From positions 2,214,001 through 2,278,000 of the forward strand of contig NZ_KV917371.1 in the NCBI RefSeq assembly GCF_002019635.1: 64,000 nt of DNA, in the 5' to 3' direction. Made by a program: the position numbers and the translations under genes. This document shows, piece after piece, positions 60,577 through 64,000 of this stretch. Numbering within the stretch: the first letter of the stretch is position 1; the number at the start of each line of letters is the position of its first letter. Below the pieces are notes generated by a model. That model was not told where the DNA came from and ran no database searches. It was given only the letters and a program-made list of their open reading frames with translations. Source of the DNA: Metabacillus halosaccharovorans. Its GTDB lineage: Bacteria; Bacillota; Bacilli; Bacillales; Bacillaceae.

Positions 60577-61080
60577 ATGAATGATCATTTGGACAAACTA
60601 CAAAAAAATCTAGACATCTTGTTCATAGGGTTTAATCCTAGTTTGGTTTCCGGGGAAGTAGGACATAACTATGCAAATAAACATAACCGTTTTTGGAAAA
60701 TACTTTTCTTAGCCGATCTCACAGAACGAATTTATCTTCCTAACGAAGATGGTGAGTTACTCAAAAAAGGATTTGGGTTTACTAATATTGTATCAAGACC
60801 TACGCGTGCAGCAGCTGAAATTACACAAAAAGAATATCATGATGGAAGGGAAATCCTGAAGCAAAAAATAGCTTTTTACCAACCTAAAGTTGCTTTTTTT
60901 GTTGGTAAAGGTGTTTACCTTCAATATAGTCAATCTAAAAAAGCGGGATGGGGTAAACAGCATAAAAGTGTAATTGAAGGTGTAATAGATTTTGTTGCTC
61001 CTTCTTCTAGTGGATTAGTTAGGATGAAGATTGAGGATATTGTGGAGATTTATAAAGGTGTAAAACCTTTAATAGATTAA
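60577..61080 (+). CDS. mug: Mismatch-specific uracil/thymine-DNA glycosylase (Mug-like)
   Basis: The 167-residue protein has the uracil-glycosylase fold with the catalytic-site GFNPSLVSG (~residue 17), HNYANKHNRFWK, LKKGFGFTNIV and the late PSSSGLVRM motif, fitting the Mug/TDG family, which removes U or T opposite G. It lies 12 bases after yodJ, so the two are cotranscribed. The ATG lacks a strong ribosome-binding site, consistent with coupling. Confidence 0.9.
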   Translation: MNDHLDKLQKNLDILFIGFNPSLVSGEVGHNYANKHNRFWKILFLADLTERIYLPNEDGELLKKGFGFTNIVSRPTRAAAEITQKEYHDGREILKQKIAFYQPKVAFFVGKGVYLQYSQSKKAGWGKQHKSVIEGVIDFVAPSSSGLVRMKIEDIVEIYKGVKPLID

Positions 61081-61089
61081 TAATTGAAG

Positions 61090-61128
61090 GAAAAATAAGG
61101 GGAAGGTTTCATGTTCCCCTTATTTTCA
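61090..61128 (+). terminator. Bidirectional terminator
   Basis: AAAATAAGGGGAA pairs with TTCCCCTTATTTT; T-rich flanks. Confidence 0.9.
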
Positions 61129-61137
61129 TCTTTATAC

Positions 61138-61389
61138 TTACCAAAAAAGCAATCCACCTAAAACAATTCCAGTGATAAAGCCTAAGCCAATACCATACGC
61201 TGGTCCATAGCCCCATCCATATCCATAAGGGCCATAACCGAATCCTCCTCTTTGCATCCGTGGTTCAATAAATACTTTATTTGAAGTAACACGACAAATT
61301 CTGCCTACATGGGTGCGACCAGAACGATCAGTGATTCTTACTACTTTTCCATTATAGCGACAGCAAAGGTCATAGTAATGCTGTGACAT
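61138..61389 (-). CDS. yodI: YodI family protein
   Basis: The 83-residue protein begins MSQHYYDLCCRYNGKVVRIT, has a Gly/Tyr-rich middle (GGFGYGPYGYGWGYGP) and a C-terminal transmembrane helix (GIGLGFITGIVLGGLLFW). This matches YodI in order and place next to yodH. Probable spore-coat type membrane protein. GGAGGGAAA precedes the ATG. Confidence 0.85.
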   Translation of the reverse strand: MSQHYYDLCCRYNGKVVRITDRSGRTHVGRICRVTSNKVFIEPRMQRGGFGYGPYGYGWGYGPAYGIGLGFITGIVLGGLLFW

Positions 61390-61472
61390 GATTTTCCCTC
61401 CTTAGCCTTTCGTCTCCATATTGTATGTTCCTGACCAAGGGGGGATTGTACTAATAACTATAAAAGGTTGAT

Positions 61473-62183
61473 TTAGACGGATCGTCTAGCATAAAAAACT
61501 CGAAAAGATAATCTGTCTCTATATCGTAACGATAATTCCTCATGCATTGTCAACATGTTAAATGCTAATGAAGGAGTCACATCTGTAATGTGAAATTCTG
61601 TAGTAGGTTCTTCTGTCCTGATGGAGGAAAAATCATCCTCTGATTGGATTTTAAAAATAGTTAGACCAAATTTATTGAATGCGCTCTTCCAATCTTCAAT
61701 AGATAAAATATCAGGTATTCCGTAAAATGCAGTGATCTCGCTATATTCCGACTCTAATAATGGCGCCGTCCGTATCATCTCTATAGCAATAATGACACCG
61801 TTTGGTTTTAGAATTCTTTTTAGTTCTGGTAATGTTAGATCAAGATTTGTAAAATTTAGAACTGACTCAGATAAGATGATATCGGATAATTGGTCTGGTA
61901 GAGAAGTTGAAGTTAAATCTTCTTGTACATATAAAATTTCACACTGACATTCTTTATTTCGTTTTTTTGCTTGTTGAATCATAAGGTGATCAAAATCTAG
62001 ACCAATTACATTGTAGCCTAATTGATGCAGGTGATAACAACTTTGTCCTGTTCCACATCCAACATCAAGTACAGTATGATTGATTGGGAATTTTTCTTGT
62101 TCAAAGATTTCCTTTGTTAAGGATATGCCCCCAGGATGTGCTCCACCAACGCCGAGTGAAGATAGCATTTGTAAGTAATTCAA
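61473..62183 (-). CDS. yodH: SAM-dependent methyltransferase YodH
   Basis: The 236-residue protein has class I motifs: VLDVGCGTGQSCYHL (~residue 38), VIGLDFDHLMI (~60), an ELKRILKPNGVIIAIEM region (~125). It is a small-molecule type methyltransferase of unknown substrate. It starts at TTG 62183 after GGGGGGAAT, with a 12-bp hairpin just before the site. Confidence 0.9.
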   Translation of the reverse strand: MNYLQMLSSLGVGGAHPGGISLTKEIFEQEKFPINHTVLDVGCGTGQSCYHLHQLGYNVIGLDFDHLMIQQAKKRNKECQCEILYVQEDLTSTSLPDQLSDIILSESVLNFTNLDLTLPELKRILKPNGVIIAIEMIRTAPLLESEYSEITAFYGIPDILSIEDWKSAFNKFGLTIFKIQSEDDFSSIRTEEPTTEFHITDVTPSLAFNMLTMHEELSLRYRDRLSFRVFYARRSV

Positions 62184-62195
62184 ATTATTCCCCCC

Positions 62196-62228
62196 ATTCT
62201 GATCCTTTATTTTATGAAGGATCAGAAT
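62196..62228 (-). promoter_or_regulatory. Perfect hairpin just upstream of the yodH ribosome-binding site
   Basis: ATTCTGATCCTT (62196-62207) is complementary to AAGGATCAGAAT (62217-62228) around a nine-base AT loop. On the transcribed strand no T-run follows; instead the next bases are the G-rich ribosome-binding site of yodH. It could end the upstream gene weakly or modulate yodH translation. Confidence 0.55.
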
Positions 62229-62237
62229 GGAGCGTGA

Positions 62238-62510
62238 TTAGACACAATGGAATAAGCAATGTTTTTCAAATAGCATTTTAAGCTTAGGAGTAATCATTTT
62301 ATGAATTTCTGCCTTATAAACGTATTGAAGTGAACCCTTAACATGTAATGTGTGAACATAGCGTTCCACTTGATCATTTATAAATGAAGAAACTTGATTT
62401 TGATAAAAGAAAACTTTTTGTTTTATTTTGTAATCAATTTCTTTGATTAATGATAATGAAAAGTGAATCATATCAAATTCAGTTCTTCCAATGTAATCTG
62501 CTATTTGCAT
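62238..62510 (-). CDS. Hypothetical protein
   Basis: The 90-residue protein MQIADYIGRTEFDMIHFSLS... is helical and basic with two Cys near its end (EKHCLFHCV). GGGAGG points to ATG 62510; the frame is open to 62528 without a site. It lies upstream of yodH on the same strand. Not recognised. Confidence 0.7.
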   Translation of the reverse strand: MQIADYIGRTEFDMIHFSLSLIKEIDYKIKQKVFFYQNQVSSFINDQVERYVHTLHVKGSLQYVYKAEIHKMITPKLKMLFEKHCLFHCV

Positions 62511-62758
62511 ATGAAAACCTCCCTGCATTTACATTCGTGTAATAAACTTTACATTAAATTAATAAAAAAGTATCGTGGTTTTTGTCGAAGATCATTTTCT
62601 TTTATAAAATTTCAGTTTGAGGTATCCCTTACTATATGATTTGATGAAGTGGAATGTTGACAAAAAGGTGAGTCATTTTTTCTGCTACACAAATTAATTG
62701 ACGTTTTCATTTGGCTTAGACATAATAGGAACATACATAAAGGTGGTGCAAAATAGTC

Positions 62759-64000
62759 GTGAAAAATAGCAAATTACTAATTTCAGTAATTGTAACAGCA
62801 ACAATTACAGCAGGAATAACATACAATGTTGTTAAGCCTAATGGAAGTATGTTGAGTGCACAAGAAGACGATCCATTTGGGAAATTAAGAAAAACATATG
62901 AAATTCTACAGGCAAATTATTATGAAAAAGTTGATACAGATCAGCTGGTTGAAGGTGCTATAAAAGGTATGGTGGAATCTTTGGAAGATCCATACTCCGT
63001 TTATATGGATGTTGAGGAAGCTAAAAGCTTTAGCGAAAATATTTCTTCATCTTTTGAAGGTATTGGTGCTGAAGTACAAGAAAGCAACGGAAATATTATG
63101 GTTGTCTCTCCTATTAAAGGCTCTCCTGCTGAAGAAGCAGGGATAAAACCAAAAGATATCATTCTTAAAGTAGATGATAAATCTGTTGAAGGTTTGTCTG
63201 TTAATGAAGCAGTTATGAATATTCGAGGAGAAAAGGGAACAAAGGTTAATCTCCTTATCCAACGTGCAGGAGTTGGAGAACTTACTTTTACAATAAAAAG
63301 AGATACCATACCTTTAGAAACAGTTTATTCAGAAGTGCTTGATGAAAATATTGGTAAAATACAAATTACAAAGTTTTCTGAGACGACTGGAAAAGAACTT
63401 GCCAGCGCCTTGGAGGAGCTGCAAAATAAAAAAGTTAAGGGTTTAATACTGGACTTAAGACAAAATCCCGGTGGATTAATGGACCAAGCTCTCCTTATGT
63501 CTGATTTATTTGTTCCGAAAGGAAAAAATATTATGCAAGTGGAAGATCGAACTGGTGCCAAGGAAATTTACAAAGCTGAAAATGACAAGGATGTTGAGCT
63601 GCCTATTACAGTTTTAATTGATGGCGGAACAGCAAGTGCAGGTGAAATTATGGCTGCTGCATTAAATGAGTCGGCAGGAATACCACTTGTTGGGGAAAAA
63701 ACCTTTGGGAAAGGTACTGTTCAAACTGCAAATGGATTTGATGATAATTCATCTGTCAAATATACAACTGCTAAATGGTTAACACCTGATGGCACTTGGA
63801 TACATGATAAGGGAATTGAGCCTACAGTGAAGGCAGAGCTGCCTGACTATGCAAATTTACCTTATATTAACCCTGAAAACGAATTAAAATCCGGTGATTC
63901 TAATGCCGAAGTAAATGCTGCTCAACAAATGCTTAAGGCACTTGGTTATAAAGAAGTTAGTGTTAAGGGATATTTTGATGAAGCGACAGAAAAGGTTGTA
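62759..64000 (+). CDS. ctpA: Carboxyl-terminal processing protease CtpA (3' end outside window)
   Basis: The frame runs from GTG 62759 (after AAGGTGG) to the window end, giving 414 residues of about 466. It has an N-terminal membrane anchor (KLLISVIVTATITAGITYNV), a PDZ domain (~residues 95-180), and an S41 protease domain with catalytic Ser in DGGTASAGEIMAAAL (~297) and Lys in GEKTFGKGTVQT (~322). A peptidoglycan-binding-type repeat begins near residue 385. It degrades or trims proteins at the outer membrane face. Confidence 0.94.
   Translation, partial: MKNSKLLISVIVTATITAGITYNVVKPNGSMLSAQEDDPFGKLRKTYEILQANYYEKVDTDQLVEGAIKGMVESLEDPYSVYMDVEEAKSFSENISSSFEGIGAEVQESNGNIMVVSPIKGSPAEEAGIKPKDIILKVDDKSVEGLSVNEAVMNIRGEKGTKVNLLIQRAGVGELTFTIKRDTIPLETVYSEVLDENIGKIQITKFSETTGKELASALEELQNKKVKGLILDLRQNPGGLMDQALLMSDLFVPKGKNIMQVEDRTGAKEIYKAENDKDVELPITVLIDGGTASAGEIMAAALNESAGIPLVGEKTFGKGTVQTANGFDDNSSVKYTTAKWLTPDGTWIHDKGIEPTVKAELPDYANLPYINPENELKSGDSNAEVNAAQQMLKALGYKEVSVKGYFDEATEKVV

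Noticed and set aside
63001-63561. Frames antisense to ctpA
   Set aside because: Shadows of the ctpA coding frame, which runs off the window end.

Overview
The window is chromosomal DNA from a low-GC, endospore-forming Bacillaceae species. Its gene order follows two Bacillus subtilis regions: the xpt-pbuX-bcsA-dynA-ypcP-ugtP-metA-ypgR-thyA-dfrA-ilvA-ypmQRS-msr block, and the yozE-yodN-yozD / yodM-yodL-deoD-yodJ-yodI-yodH-ctpA block. Spore genes (sspL, spo0M, a TEFAS-type SASP, a YjcZ-type peptide and many tiny hydrophilic genes) fit this. All homology statements rest on motif reading and recall of families, not on a database search.

Layout. 1-1853: xpt (5' end outside the window) and pbuX, translationally coupled. 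1858-5769: a ~3.9 kb integrative element inserted at the 3' end of pbuX, bounded by 155-bp perfect direct repeats (1703-1857 and 5615-5769). It carries a frameshifted tyrosine recombinase, a c-di-GMP-I riboswitch ahead of a small unknown gene, a DUF5659-like gene, a broken SF2-helicase-like ATPase gene and a CspC-like cold shock gene. The native pbuX terminator now lies beyond the right repeat. 5.9-9 kb: small accessory genes (HPr-like without the histidine, two CxxCxGxG zinc-finger paralogues, SHOCT protein, VWA-like protein, GNAT). 9-10.4 kb: gene-poor, with terminators, a candidate sRNA and one tiny ORF.

10.4-24.3 kb: type III polyketide synthase with its methyltransferase, a Fur-controlled micro-protein, two-headed dynamin DynA, YpbS, 5'-3' exonuclease, spore proteins, two RNase-H-fold proteins, CspD, HPr, a membrane hydrolase. 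24.4-37.5 kb: UgtP (glycolipid synthesis), MetA, YpgQ, YpgR, bacilliredoxin, YpiP, YpjP, a secreted lethal-factor-like metalloprotease, ThyA-DfrA (folate/dTMP), a hemolysin-III-like protein, IlvA. 37.6-48 kb: DegV, nucleoside hydrolase, Sco1-like YpmQ, YpmR/YpmS, a zinc-ribbon/FxLYD membrane protein paired with an HtrA-like protease, MarR repressor opposite a fused MsrA-MsrB, VOC protein.

48-64 kb: solitary bioB, YozE, YodN, YozD, YppC, then a small basic peptide overlapping a minimal eukaryotic-type kinase followed by spo0M, a CapA-like protein, YeeI (YebC family), PAP2 phosphatase YodM, YodL, DeoD, YodJ carboxypeptidase, Mug-like DNA glycosylase, YodI, YodH and the 5' part of ctpA, which runs off the window.

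The most notable signals are the pbuX-integrated element with its c-di-GMP riboswitch, whose strands suggest a translational OFF switch; the overlapping peptide-kinase-spo0M cluster; the lethal-factor-like protease; and a set of long intergenic inverted repeats at gene junctions. No rRNA, tRNA or CRISPR array was seen.
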